The position numbers were made by a program, and so were the translations under genes. Source: JACVRW01 sp963771715 (lineage in GTDB: Bacteria; Actinomycetota; Thermoleophilia; Solirubrobacterales; Thermoleophilaceae). Taken from it: 64,000 nt of DNA. This document shows positions 8,834 to 17,302 of this stretch, in pieces. Every line of letters starts with the position of its first letter. Position 1 is the first letter of the stretch. The DNA lies in the NCBI GenBank assembly GCA_963771715.1, contig CAVYUQ010000012.1, positions 29,626-93,625 on the forward strand, read 5' to 3'. The notes beneath the pieces were generated by a model. That model worked only from the letters and a program-made list of their open reading frames with translations. It searched no databases and had not been told where the DNA came from.

Positions 8834-9765
8834 ATGAGCCCGTCGCCCGGCTCCCCGCCCACCTCGGAAGCTCCCGGCTCCGCCAATCGCGCCGAACTTC
8901 GGGAGGGCTACGCCCAGGTCGGCGACGTGAGGTTGCACTACGTCGAGGCCGGCGATGGGCCGCTGATCGTTTTGCTGCATGGCTTCCCGGAGTTCTGGTT
9001 CAGCTGGCGGTTGCAGATCGCGCCGCTCGCGGAGGCGGGCTTCCGAGTCGTCGCGCCCGACCTGCGCGGCTACAACCTGTCATCGCGGCCGAAGGGTGTC
9101 GAGGCCTACGGCGCCGACAAGCTGGCCGGCGACGTCCAAGGTCTCATCCGAGAGCTGGGTGCCGAGTCCGCGCTGTTGGTCGGCCACGACTGGGGCGGGA
9201 CCGTCGCCTGGGCGACCGCGATGAACCACCCCGAGGTCGTGGACCGCCTCGCCATCCTCAACGCTGCCCATCCGCGGCGGCTCAACCAGGGCCTGCGCCA
9301 CCCCAATCAGCTGCGGAAGCTCTGGTACTTCTTCTTCTTCCAGCTCCCAGGGCTGCCCGAGCGGATTGTGCGCGCCGGCATTGGCGCTTCTTCCGGCGCT
9401 ACCAGCGCGATGCCCGCCCGCCGTACACGCCGGAGGAGACCGAGCGCTACGTCGAGTCGTGGTCACAGCCAGGCGCCGCCGCGGCCATCATCAACTACTA
9501 CCGCGCCGCCGTGCGACAGTCGAAGCAAGTCCAAGCGCAGCTCCGCCCGATCGCGGCGCCGACGCTGGTCATCTGGGGGCAGCGCGACCGCTACCTCGGC
9601 CCCAAGCTCGCCGAGCCCGACCGCGAGGATGTGCCCAACCTCGACCGCGTCGAGCGCCTGCCCGAAGCGTCGCACTGGGTCCATCACGACGAGGCTGAGC
9701 GCGTCACACAACTGCTCAGCGACTTCTTCGCGCCTGCCACGAGTCCCGTGGGCCAGTCGGGCTAG
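8834..9765 (+). CDS. Epoxide hydrolase-like alpha/beta hydrolase (one frameshift)
   Basis: About 310 residues once a single-base break near 9385 is corrected. The N-terminal frame gives LLHGFPEFWFSW (oxyanion HGxP motif), VVAPDLRGY and the nucleophile elbow GHDWGG with Asp. The second frame gives the cap region, a WGQRD strand with the acidic catalytic residue and ASHWVHHD with the catalytic histidine. This set is typical of soluble epoxide hydrolases and haloalkane dehalogenase relatives. GAGAGGAG precedes ATG 8834. The stop TAG at 9763-9765 overlaps the stop of the convergent ChaB gene. Sequencing error is likelier than decay because both parts are well conserved. Confidence 0.8.
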
Positions 9766-10175
9766 CTGCGCGCCTTCGCCGTCTCGCGGCGGCTGTGGCG
9801 CTCGAGCGCCTCGACGAGCTCTTCCTTGGTCATCTCCGAGCGGCCCTCGATGCCGGCCCGCTTCGCGTCCTCGTAGAGCTCACGCTTCGTCTTGTTCGCG
9901 TTCACGCCCCCGTGGGTCTCGCCGCGGCCCTCGCGGGCGAAGCGGCCGCCGCGTGCGGCCCGCTCGTCCGAAGGCCCGGGCTCGTCCTTCAGCTCCCAGT
10001 GGTCGCCCTTCTTCTCGGCGATGTGCTTGACGGCCGCCCACGCGGTGCGGTGCGCGCGCTCCTCGTCGCCGTACTGCTCATGGGCGCTGTCGAGCGCCTC
10101 CTCGTAGGCACGCCTCACCTTGGCCGGCGAGCGCTCGAGGGTGCTGGGTAGGTCCTCGTCTCTTGCAGGTGCCAT
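9762..10175 (-). CDS. ChaB family protein with C-terminal Rho N-like SAP domain
   Basis: 137 residues. Residues 8-62 match ChaB: LPSTLERSPAKVRRAYEEAL, then DEERAHRTAWAAVKHIAEKKGDHW. Residues 95-130 (NKTKRELYEDAKRAGIEG then MTKEELVEAL) are a Rho N-terminal/SAP-like helix-extension-helix that can bind nucleic acid. ChaB is named as a cation-transport regulator in E. coli but its mechanism is unclear; fused forms are common in actinobacteria. Its TAG stop shares the CTAG at 9762-9765 with the stop of the facing hydrolase, leaving no terminator between them. Confidence 0.85.
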   Translation of the reverse strand: MAPARDEDLPSTLERSPAKVRRAYEEALDSAHEQYGDEERAHRTAWAAVKHIAEKKGDHWELKDEPGPSDERAARGGRFAREGRGETHGGVNANKTKRELYEDAKRAGIEGRSEMTKEELVEALERHSRRETAKARS

Positions 10176-10205
10176 GTGGCTCGTCTACCCGGGTAAGGAG
10201 GACGA

Positions 10206-10308
10206 ATGCACGCCGAAACCCCCACCCCTACTCCCCCGGATCCCACGCCGCCCACGCCGACGCCCGACCCGCGGCGCGCCGCCGCAGGAGCCCGTGCCGC
10301 AGATCTAG
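10206..10308 (+). CDS. Small proline/threonine-rich peptide (probable frameshift)
   Basis: ATG 10206 is preceded by TAAGGAGGACGA, a near-perfect ribosome-binding site with 5-base spacing. The frame begins MHAETPTPTPPDPTPPTPTP. It has no early stop unless one base is lost in the GC run near 10275-10282, after which it ends APPQEPVPQI and TAG 10308. Composition resembles the peptide at 8563. I treat it as a tentative gene because of the strong translation signal. Confidence 0.35.
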
Positions 10309-10311
10309 CGG

Positions 10312-10716
10312 CTAGGCGAGCGCCTCGTCGAGCGCCTCGTTGACGAGCTCGTCCGCGCGCGCGTTCTGGTCTCGGCGCACCGGGCGCACCGCCCACTTGT
10401 GGAAGCCCCGTAGCTCGTTCATCGCCTCCGCGAACAGGGGCTTCAGTCCGGCGTGCTTGACCTTGTACTCGCCGCCGATCTGGCGCGCGATCAGCTCCGA
10501 GTCGTTCACCACCTCGACCTCCTCGGCGCCAAGCTCCCGGGCGAGCTCCAGCCCGAGCAGGAGCGCGCGGTACTCGGCCACGTTGTTGGTGGCCTCGCCG
10601 ATGTAGGCCTTCCGCTCCGCGAGCGTCTCCCCCTCGGCGCTCGAAGCCACGGCGGCCACCGCGGCCGGACCCGGGTTCCCGCGCGAGCCGCCGTCCACAT
10701 GGACGACGACCCTCAC
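10312..10716 (-). CDS. rnhA: Ribonuclease HI
   Basis: 134 residues. Catalytic carboxylates are visible in HVDGGSRGNPGPAAVA (Asp), NNVAEYRALLLGLELA (Glu), VVNDSELIARQI (Asp) and RDQNARADELVNEAL (Asp). The WxxG-type basic handle is absent, as in short Bacillus/actinobacterial types. It cleaves RNA in RNA-DNA hybrids. The start is GTG 10716, overlapping the upstream stop as GTGA, so it is the last gene of a coupled chain starting with the EF-G-like region. Confidence 0.93.
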   Translation of the reverse strand: MRVVVHVDGGSRGNPGPAAVAAVASSAEGETLAERKAYIGEATNNVAEYRALLLGLELARELGAEEVEVVNDSELIARQIGGEYKVKHAGLKPLFAEAMNELRGFHKWAVRPVRRDQNARADELVNEALDEALA

Positions 10717-10919
10717 GCGTTGGCCGGCGGCTCGATGGTCGGGAAGCTGCCCTTGGGGCGCTGGCGGCGCTGCTCCTCGTAGGCGGGGTGGTCGCCGGGG
10801 CTACCGCCCTGGGCGCGCCTGTCGATGATCACCTCGACGTGCGGGTCGTCGCGGTAGTAGTCGGCCAGCTTGTCGTACAGCTCGTCCGCAAGCGCCTGCG
10901 GCACCACGCAATAGATCAC
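10713..10919 (-). CDS. Conserved-looking small hypothetical protein
   Basis: 68 residues from GTG 10919, overlapping both neighbours by GTGA junctions. It begins VIYCVVPQALADELYDKLAD and contains DDPHVEVIIDRRAQGG, with a charged C-terminal tail. The alpha/beta pattern suggests a small folded domain; I do not recognise a named family. Tight coupling with the zinc-ribbon gene and rnhA shows that it is translated. Confidence 0.7.
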   Translation of the reverse strand: MIYCVVPQALADELYDKLADYYRDDPHVEVIIDRRAQGGSPGDHPAYEEQRRQRPKGSFPTIEPPANA

Positions 10920-11677
10920 TCTTCGGCCCCTCCGTCGCTTGCTCCGTGCCCGGCCACCACGCGCCCGTCCGTGTCGAGCTCCGCGTTCCACGCGCGCAGC
11001 GACTCTTCGATCTGGTCGAGCTCCTCGCCCTTGTCGAGCATCATCACCGGGTCCGCCTCGTCGCCAAGATCCACGCGATAGCGATACCACGAAAGCTCCC
11101 ACGCCACGAGGACGGACACCGCGCTTGCCTGCGCCGGATCGGGCATCGCGCTCACCCACGGCTTGCCGAGCGTGCGCGCCAGGCCGGCGACGGTGCGCTG
11201 GTGGCCGGAGCCGTTGAAGAGCTCGAGTGCCCGCTCGACCTTCACCTCGGCGGTCGTCGGCACCGCGCGCACGTGGCGCGGGCTCTGCGGACGTGAGCGC
11301 GGGCGCGGCGGCGGCGCGGCCTCCTCGGCCGGGTGCTCCTCCGGCTCGACCCCGTTGCCGGCCCCGAACATGGCCTCCTGCTCCGCGAGCCGCGCGTCGT
11401 TCTCCCGGGACGGCCGCGCCGGGCGGCGCCCGCGCAGCCTGCCCAGCACGCCGCGGCGCGGCTCGTTGCGGGGGACGCGCGCGGGCAGGTCGCCCGCGCC
11501 CGACTCGCGGATCCAGCCGTGATGCTGCGCGCGGGTCGCGCACAGGTCGCAGACCTGGCGCCGGTGGCCGCCCGGCGCGAGGTACCACTCGGCGTGCTCA
11601 CCCTTGAGGATGGTGCGCCCGCAGACATCGCAGCTGACGGCGTCGTGAACGGGCCGAAGCTCCTTCTTCACCGCCAC
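10916..11677 (-). CDS. Zinc-ribbon protein of unknown function
   Basis: About 253 residues. Near the N-terminus two CxxC knuckles (CDVCGR and CDLC, about 27 residues apart) form a treble-clef/zinc-ribbon. A basic Pro/Arg-rich linker with PPPRPRSRPQSPRH follows. The C-terminal part (AEVKVERALELFNGSGHQRTV, then GLARTLGKPWVSAMP) and the ending EELDQIEESLRAWNAELD look helical. The start is uncertain: GTG 11677, 8 bases after the EF-G-like stop, is chosen over GTG 11671; neither has a clear ribosome-binding site. Function unknown; a DNA- or RNA-binding role is plausible. Confidence 0.65.
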   Translation of the reverse strand: MAVKKELRPVHDAVSCDVCGRTILKGEHAEWYLAPGGHRRQVCDLCATRAQHHGWIRESGAGDLPARVPRNEPRRGVLGRLRGRRPARPSRENDARLAEQEAMFGAGNGVEPEEHPAEEAAPPPRPRSRPQSPRHVRAVPTTAEVKVERALELFNGSGHQRTVAGLARTLGKPWVSAMPDPAQASAVSVLVAWELSWYRYRVDLGDEADPVMMLDKGEELDQIEESLRAWNAELDTDGRVVAGHGASDGGAEE

Positions 11678-11685
11678 CAGGATAG

Positions 11686-13761
11686 TCAGGCCTTGACGGC
11701 CTCCTTCTCGCGCTCCGCCTGCTGCATCACCTGTTGCGCCACGTGCCCCGGGCATTCCTCGTAGCGGGCGAGGTCCATCGAGTACTCGCCCTGCCCTCCG
11801 GTGATCGCGCGCAGGTCCTTCGCGTACTCGAGCATCTCCGCCATCGGCACCTCGGCCATGATCTCCGTGACGTTGCCCTTCGGCTCCATGCCGAGCGGGC
11901 GCCCGCGGCGGGAGTTGAGGTCGCCGATCACGTCGCCCACGTACTCCTCAGGCACCACGACCGTCACGGTCATGATCGGCTCCATCAGCGTCGGCTGGGC
12001 GTTCTCCATGGCGTCCTTGAACGCCATCGAGCCGGCGATCTTGAACGCCATCTCGGAGGAGTCGACCGAGTGGTGCTGGCCGTCGTAGAGCGTGACCTTG
12101 ACGTCCTGCACCGGATAGCCGGCCACCGTGCCCGAGCGCATCGCCTCGACCACGCCCTTCTGGACCGCCGGGATGAAGCCGCCCGGGATCACGCCGCCCT
12201 TGATCGCGTTCACGAACTCGAGCCCCTCGCCGTCGGCGCCGGGCGCGATCTCGATGTGGCAGTCGGCGAACTGGCCGCGGCCGCCGGTCTGCTTCTTGTA
12301 GCGGGCATGCGCCTTCGCGGAGCCCTTGATGGCCTCGCGGTAGGGCACGTGCGGCGCGTGCAGCTCCACCTCGGCGCCGAAGCGCTCCTTCATGCGGTCG
12401 ACGATCACCTCCACGTGGACCTGCGTGATCCCGGCGAGGATCTGCTCCCCGGTCTCGGTGTCGCGGTGGAAGTCGATGGTCGGGTCCTCCTCCTGGAGGC
12501 GGCGCAGCGCCTGGCCCATCTTCTCCTCGTCGCCCTTCGCCTTCGCCTCGATCGCGAACGCCATCACCGGGCGCGGCATCGGCGGCAGCTTCAGCGGGAT
12601 CTCCATCTCCTTCGAGGCGAGCACGTCGCCGGCGTGCGTCTCCTTCAGCTTGGCCACCGCGCCGATGTCGCCGGGGCCGAACTCGTCGGCGTGCTCCGTC
12701 TCCTTGCCCTGCGGCACGAGCAGCTGGCCGATGCGCTCCTTCACGTGAGCGCGGCAGTTGTGCACCTGCGAGTCGTGCTTGAGGACGCCCTGGTAGACGC
12801 GGAACAGGTTCACGCGCCCGGCGTAGGGGTCGGCGAGCGTCTTGAATACGAACGCGACCATGTCCTTCGACTCGTCCGGCTCGAGAGTGGTGCCGTCCAC
12901 CTCGAGCGCGCCGTGCTTCGCGGGCGAGGGAAGGTCGTCCACGAACGCGTCGAGCAGGCGGTTGATGCCGAGGTTGCGGGTCGCGGCGCCGCACGTGACG
13001 GGGAACAGGTGCCCCTCGGTCACGCCGGTCTTCAGCGCGTCGACGGTCTCCTCGTGTGAGATCTCCTCGCCCTCGAGGTAGCGCTCCATCAGCGCGTCGG
13101 AGACCTCGGCCACCTCGTCCATCAGCTTCTCGCGGTACTCCTGGGCCTGCGCGCTCAGCTCCTCGGGGATCTCGATCTCCTGGCAGTTGTCGCGGCTCTC
13201 GCCGTCGTAGCGGTAGGCCTTCATGTCGACCAGGTCGATCACGCCCTGGAGCTCGTGCTCCTTGCCGATCGGGATCTCGGTGGCCACAACGTGCTGGCCG
13301 AAGGCCTGCTTGAGCGAGTCGAGCGTCCGGAAGAAGTCGGCGCGCTCGCGGTCGAGCATGTTCACGAACACGGTGCGCGCGAGCCCGAGCTCGGAGGCGC
13401 GCTCCCAGAGGCGGCTGGTGGTGACCTCCACGCCCATCACGCCGTTCACCACGAAGACGGCGCCCTCGACCACGCGCAGGGTCGCGAGCGCGTCGGCGAT
13501 GAAGCTCGGCTCGCCCGGCGTGTCGACGAGGTTGATCTTGCGGTCGTTCCAGCGGAACGACGAGAGGCTCGCGGAGATCGACATCTCGCGCGCCTTCTCG
13601 TCGGAGGCCGAGTCCGAGACCGTGGTTCCGTCTGCCACCGAGCCAAGCCGGTTGATGGCGCCCGCTTCGAACAGGAGTGCCTCGTTCACGGACGTCTTGC
13701 CGCTGCCCCGGTGGCCTACCAACGCCACGTTGCGGATCCTCTTCGGCGATTCGTGCGCCAT
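11686..13761 (-). CDS. Elongation factor G-like GTPase (FusA2 type)
   Basis: 691 residues, the length of EF-G. The P-loop is GHRGSGKTS instead of GHIDHGKTT, G3 is VDTPGEPSF and G4 is NMLDRERADF, which mark the EF-G-like paralogue family rather than the canonical translocase. Domains II-V are present, including PMPRPVMAFAIEAKAKGDEEK and the C-terminal region ending with EYSMDLARYEECPGH. AAGGAG lies 5 bases before ATG 13761. Such proteins may act in ribosome recycling or stress, but no function is established for this class. It lies 37 bases after the STAS gene, so it is probably in the same operon. Confidence 0.9.
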   Translation of the reverse strand: MAHESPKRIRNVALVGHRGSGKTSVNEALLFEAGAINRLGSVADGTTVSDSASDEKAREMSISASLSSFRWNDRKINLVDTPGEPSFIADALATLRVVEGAVFVVNGVMGVEVTTSRLWERASELGLARTVFVNMLDRERADFFRTLDSLKQAFGQHVVATEIPIGKEHELQGVIDLVDMKAYRYDGESRDNCQEIEIPEELSAQAQEYREKLMDEVAEVSDALMERYLEGEEISHEETVDALKTGVTEGHLFPVTCGAATRNLGINRLLDAFVDDLPSPAKHGALEVDGTTLEPDESKDMVAFVFKTLADPYAGRVNLFRVYQGVLKHDSQVHNCRAHVKERIGQLLVPQGKETEHADEFGPGDIGAVAKLKETHAGDVLASKEMEIPLKLPPMPRPVMAFAIEAKAKGDEEKMGQALRRLQEEDPTIDFHRDTETGEQILAGITQVHVEVIVDRMKERFGAEVELHAPHVPYREAIKGSAKAHARYKKQTGGRGQFADCHIEIAPGADGEGLEFVNAIKGGVIPGGFIPAVQKGVVEAMRSGTVAGYPVQDVKVTLYDGQHHSVDSSEMAFKIAGSMAFKDAMENAQPTLMEPIMTVTVVVPEEYVGDVIGDLNSRRGRPLGMEPKGNVTEIMAEVPMAEMLEYAKDLRAITGGQGEYSMDLARYEECPGHVAQQVMQQAEREKEAVKA

Positions 13762-13798
13762 TCGACTCCTTCCCTCGCGGTGCGGTGCGGAGGTCAGG

Positions 13799-14143
13799 TT
13801 ACTGCGAGAGCGCCGAATCGAGCGAGTCGTGTACCGGCGCGGCGCTGCCGACCTCGGTCAGCTCGATCACCCGCCTGAGCGGCGAGTCCGGCGGCATCAC
13901 GACCCGCAGCTCCTGGCGGCGGCGCGCGAGCCGCCTGGAGAGGTCGAACAGCACCTCGATCGCCGCCGAGTCGAGGTAGCGGCAGGCGCTGATGTCGATG
14001 ACTAGCGCGAGCGCGTCGTTCGGCATCGCGTCGAGCAGCTGCTCGCGCAGGTAGGCGGCGTTCGTCATGTCTACCTCGCCGCTCAAGCGAGCCACGACGC
14101 TCCCGCCGCGCCGCTCGACGGCGATCTCCGCGGGCGAGCTCAC
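13799..14143 (-). CDS. STAS-domain anti-sigma factor antagonist
   Basis: 114 residues, a single STAS domain. The segment VIDISACRYLDSAAIEVLFDL carries the serine (DSAA) phosphorylated by anti-sigma kinases in SpoIIAA/RsbV relatives. The GTG start at 14143 overlaps the end of the large PAS/SpoIIE/HATPase gene as GTGA. Phosphatase, kinase-fold and antagonist being encoded side by side suggests a partner-switching module controlling a sigma factor, perhaps the WhiG-type sigma encoded just upstream. Confidence 0.92.
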   Translation of the reverse strand: MSSPAEIAVERRGGSVVARLSGEVDMTNAAYLREQLLDAMPNDALALVIDISACRYLDSAAIEVLFDLSRRLARRRQELRVVMPPDSPLRRVIELTEVGSAAPVHDSLDSALSQ

Positions 14144-16482
14144 GCTGCCCTCGCGGCGGCGAGCCGCCGGCGCATGGTCACCTCGGTGCCCTCCGCGCCC
14201 GGTGTGACCTTCACGTCGTCCATGAGCTTCTCGATGATGTTGAGGCCGCGGCCGCGGTGCTCGCCGCGGCGCTCGCGCCAGGCCCCGTGGTCGCGAACGG
14301 TGGCCACGAGCTCGCCGTGCGTGAACGCCACCTCCACGTCGTAGGTCGCGTCGCCCGGCCCGTACGCGTGCTCGATCGCGTTGCCGGCCGCCTCGGAGAT
14401 CGTGAGCGTGACCTCGTACTGCTCCAGGTCCGAGGCGCCCGTGGCGTGCAGGAACCGGGCCAGGCGCCGCCGCAGGCTCGCGAGCGAGGCGGGCTCGGCG
14501 GGCAGCGTGAGGCTGATCCGGTCGGAGGCCGCCGGCAGCGGGCGCACCGCCAGAAGCGCCACGTCGTCGCCGGGCTCGCCCTCGCCAAGCACCGCGTCGA
14601 TCACGCGCTCGCAGAGGCGGTCGAGGTTCTCGTCGGCGGCGCCCGCCACCGATGCGAGCTTGTCCAGGCGCTGGTCGAGCGGCTCGTCGCGGCGCTCCAC
14701 GAGGCCGTCCGTGTAGAGCAGCAGCGTGGAGCCGGGCGGGAGCACGGCGCTCGTCTCACGGAACACCGCCGGGTCCGAGGCGCCGATCGGCACCGAGCGC
14801 CCACCCTCGAGGAAGCGCGGGCCGTCCGGGCCGAGCACCAGCGGCGGCGGGTGGCCCGCGGCGCTGAACGACAGCTCGCCGGTCTCCCGGTCCAGCACGA
14901 GGTAGAGGACCGTGGCCATCACGTCCTCGACGCCGCTCATCACCAGGCGATTGATCCGCGAGACCACCTCGGAGGGCGACGACTCGACCAGGCCGTACGC
15001 GCGGAAGGCGTTTCGGAGCTGGCCCATCGTGGCGGCGGCGCGCAGGCCGTGGCCGACCACGTCGCCCACCACGAGCGCCACCCGGCCGTCGGGGCGCTCC
15101 AGCACGTCGTACCAGTCGCCGCCGACGGCGGCGCCGCGGGCGCCCGGCAGGTAGCGGGCCGCCAGCTCGACGCCCTCGATCTGGGGCAGGCGCTCCGGCA
15201 GCAGGCTGCGCTGGAGCGTCTCGGCGATCTTGTGCTCGCGCTGGTAGACCTCGAGCAGCCGCGCCTCCATCGTCTTTCGCTCGTGGATGTCGATCGCCGT
15301 GCCCACGTAGCCGGTGTAGCGGCCGCCCTCGTAGCGCGGCACGCCGCGGTCGACGACCCAGCGGTACTCGCCCGAGTGGTGCAGGAGGCGGTACTCGCGC
15401 TCCCAGGAGCGGCGCTCCTCCCGGGCGCGGTCCCAGGTGCTCAGCGTGTCGTCGGCGTCCTCCGGGTGCACGCCGAGCTGCCAGCTCGCGCCGAGCTCCT
15501 CCTCGAGGGTCGTGCCGGTGAAGCGCAGCCAGCCCTCGTTCACGAACGTCACGAGCCCGTCCTCGTCCGTCGTCCACATCATCGCGGGCGCGGTGTCGGC
15601 GAGGTCGCGGAAGCTCGCCTCGGACTCGCGCAGGGCCTCCTCCATCGCGCGGCGCTCGTGGATGTCGGTGGCGGTGCCCACGTAGCCCACGAACTCGCCT
15701 CCGGCGAAGCGCGGCGCGCCCACCTCGAGCACCCAGCGGTAGCCGCCCGAGGCGGCGTGGCGCAGACGGTATTCGCACCGAAACTCCTCACGGCGCGCGG
15801 ACGCCTCCTCCCAGATCCGCAACGCCTCCTCCCGATCGTCCGGGTGCGCGCTCGTCGCGAACGTCACGCCGACGTCGGACGTCCCCCCGGTGAAGCGCAG
15901 CCAGCCCTCGTTCACGAAGGTCACGTCGCCCTCGGAGTCGGTCATCCACATGAGCGCGGGCGTGGTGTCGGCGAGCTCGCGGAAGCGCGCCTCGCTGTCG
16001 CTCACCACGTCGTCGTGCTGCGCGCGCTCGGCGGCCGCGCCGAGAACGCCCGCCACGGCGCGGACGAACGCGGCGTCCTCGGCCGTGAACTCGCGCGGCG
16101 CGCGGCTGTGTGCCTCGATCCAGCCGCGCCGGTGCCCGCGCGTCTCGATCGGGACGCACTGCGAGCTCGACGCGCCGAGGTCGTCGCCGAGGGCCGAGGG
16201 GCCCGGCGGGTCACCCCCGCCCACCGGCAACACGCCTCCGAGCACGCCGTCGGGCAGCCCCACGCCCGCGCGCGCCAGCAGGCCGCGACCGTCGCCCGTC
16301 AGCTCGAGCACGACCACCTGCTCCACCCCCAGCTCGCCGGCGATCGCGGCGGCCGCCGCGTCGCGCAGCGCGTCGAGGGCCATCCCCTCGAGCGCGTGCT
16401 GGGCCAGCTTCGCCACCGTCTCCTGGCGGCTCGCGCGGACAACCAGCTCCTCCCGGTGGCGGTTCGCGCGACGCCCCAGCAT
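14140..16482 (-). CDS. PAS/GAF sensor with SpoIIE phosphatase and HATPase domains
   Basis: 780 residues in order: a GAF-like region (about 25-155), PAS 1 (about 165-290), PAS 2 (about 290-410; both with NEGWLRFTG and GYVGTA.DIHER ends), a PP2C/SpoIIE phosphatase (about 420-640; VGGDWYDV, VVGDVVGHGLRAAATM, LLLYTDGLVERR, GDDVALLAVRPL) and a C-terminal RsbW-type ATPase (TISEAAGNAIEHAYG with the N-box, GRGLNIIEKLMDDV). It can in principle both dephosphorylate an antagonist and bind or phosphorylate partners. It is coupled to the STAS gene and starts 16 bases after the sigma gene. No membrane segment is seen, so it is a cytoplasmic sensor. Confidence 0.93.
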   Translation of the reverse strand: MLGRRANRHREELVVRASRQETVAKLAQHALEGMALDALRDAAAAAIAGELGVEQVVVLELTGDGRGLLARAGVGLPDGVLGGVLPVGGGDPPGPSALGDDLGASSSQCVPIETRGHRRGWIEAHSRAPREFTAEDAAFVRAVAGVLGAAAERAQHDDVVSDSEARFRELADTTPALMWMTDSEGDVTFVNEGWLRFTGGTSDVGVTFATSAHPDDREEALRIWEEASARREEFRCEYRLRHAASGGYRWVLEVGAPRFAGGEFVGYVGTATDIHERRAMEEALRESEASFRDLADTAPAMMWTTDEDGLVTFVNEGWLRFTGTTLEEELGASWQLGVHPEDADDTLSTWDRAREERRSWEREYRLLHHSGEYRWVVDRGVPRYEGGRYTGYVGTAIDIHERKTMEARLLEVYQREHKIAETLQRSLLPERLPQIEGVELAARYLPGARGAAVGGDWYDVLERPDGRVALVVGDVVGHGLRAAATMGQLRNAFRAYGLVESSPSEVVSRINRLVMSGVEDVMATVLYLVLDRETGELSFSAAGHPPPLVLGPDGPRFLEGGRSVPIGASDPAVFRETSAVLPPGSTLLLYTDGLVERRDEPLDQRLDKLASVAGAADENLDRLCERVIDAVLGEGEPGDDVALLAVRPLPAASDRISLTLPAEPASLASLRRRLARFLHATGASDLEQYEVTLTISEAAGNAIEHAYGPGDATYDVEVAFTHGELVATVRDHGAWRERRGEHRGRGLNIIEKLMDDVKVTPGAEGTEVTMRRRLAAARAA

Positions 16483-16498
16483 CTCTCTGTGCCCGCCG

Positions 16499-17290
16499 CT
16501 AGCCGGCTTCGCTGATGGGGTCGCCCTGGAGGCGCGACTTCAGCCGCAGCACGGCCTTCGTGTGGAGCTGCGAGACGCGCGACTCCGTGACCCCCAGCAC
16601 CTCGCCGATCTCCCGCAGGGTGAGGTTCTCGTAGTAGTAGAGGGCCACGACGAGCTTCTCTCGCTCCGGCAGCCGCGCGATCGCGTCCGCCAGGCGGTCC
16701 TTCATCTCGGTCGTGTCCATCTCCATGGCGGGGTCGAGCGCCTGCGGATCCTGGATCGTGTCCAGCAGGGAGACCTGGTCGCCGGAGGCGTCGGAGACCG
16801 TCCAGAGCTCGTCGAGCGCGACCACCGACGAGTTCGAGATGCGGACGAGCGACTCCTGGAACTCCTCGACCGACACGTCGAGCTGGTCGGCCATCTCCTG
16901 GTCGGTGGGAGCGCGGTGGAGCTCGTGCTCGAGCTTGGCGTTCGCGCGCTCGATCTCGCGCGCCTTTGTGCGGACCGAGCGCGGTACCCAGTCGAGCGAG
17001 CGCAGCTCGTCGATGATCGAGCCCTTGATGCGGGTGATCGCGAAGGTCTCGAACTTGATCTCGCGCTCGGGCTCGAAGCGCTCGATCGCGGAGATGAGGC
17101 CGAGCAGGCCGTACGAGATCAGGTCCGCCTCCTCCACATGGGACGGCAGACCGCTGGACATCCGGCCGGCTACGTACTTGACGAGCGGCGCGTACGCGAG
17201 CACGAGTCGCTCACGGGCCTTCTCGTCGCGCTCATCCTTGTAGCGGCGCCAGAGGTCCTTGAGCTCGATCGCCTTGAGGTTTGTCTCCAT
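16499..17290 (-). CDS. WhiG/FliA-family RNA polymerase sigma factor
   Basis: 263 residues with sigma regions 2, 3 and 4: LVLAYAPLVKYVAGRMSSGL, ISYGLLGLISAIERF, ETFAITRIKGSIIDELRSLDWVPRSVR (region 2.4-3.0) and a C-terminal helix-turn-helix LTLREIGEVLGVTESRVSQLH. This is the sigma-28 type represented by Streptomyces WhiG and enteric FliA. No flagellar genes are nearby, so a developmental or stress role is more likely. It lies 12 bases from the xer gene and 16 bases from the PAS/SpoIIE gene, suggesting one operon xer-sigma-phosphatase-STAS-EF-G-like. Confidence 0.93.
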   Translation of the reverse strand: METNLKAIELKDLWRRYKDERDEKARERLVLAYAPLVKYVAGRMSSGLPSHVEEADLISYGLLGLISAIERFEPEREIKFETFAITRIKGSIIDELRSLDWVPRSVRTKAREIERANAKLEHELHRAPTDQEMADQLDVSVEEFQESLVRISNSSVVALDELWTVSDASGDQVSLLDTIQDPQALDPAMEMDTTEMKDRLADAIARLPEREKLVVALYYYENLTLREIGEVLGVTESRVSQLHTKAVLRLKSRLQGDPISEAG

Positions 17291-17302
17291 GTGGGTCTTG
17301 GG

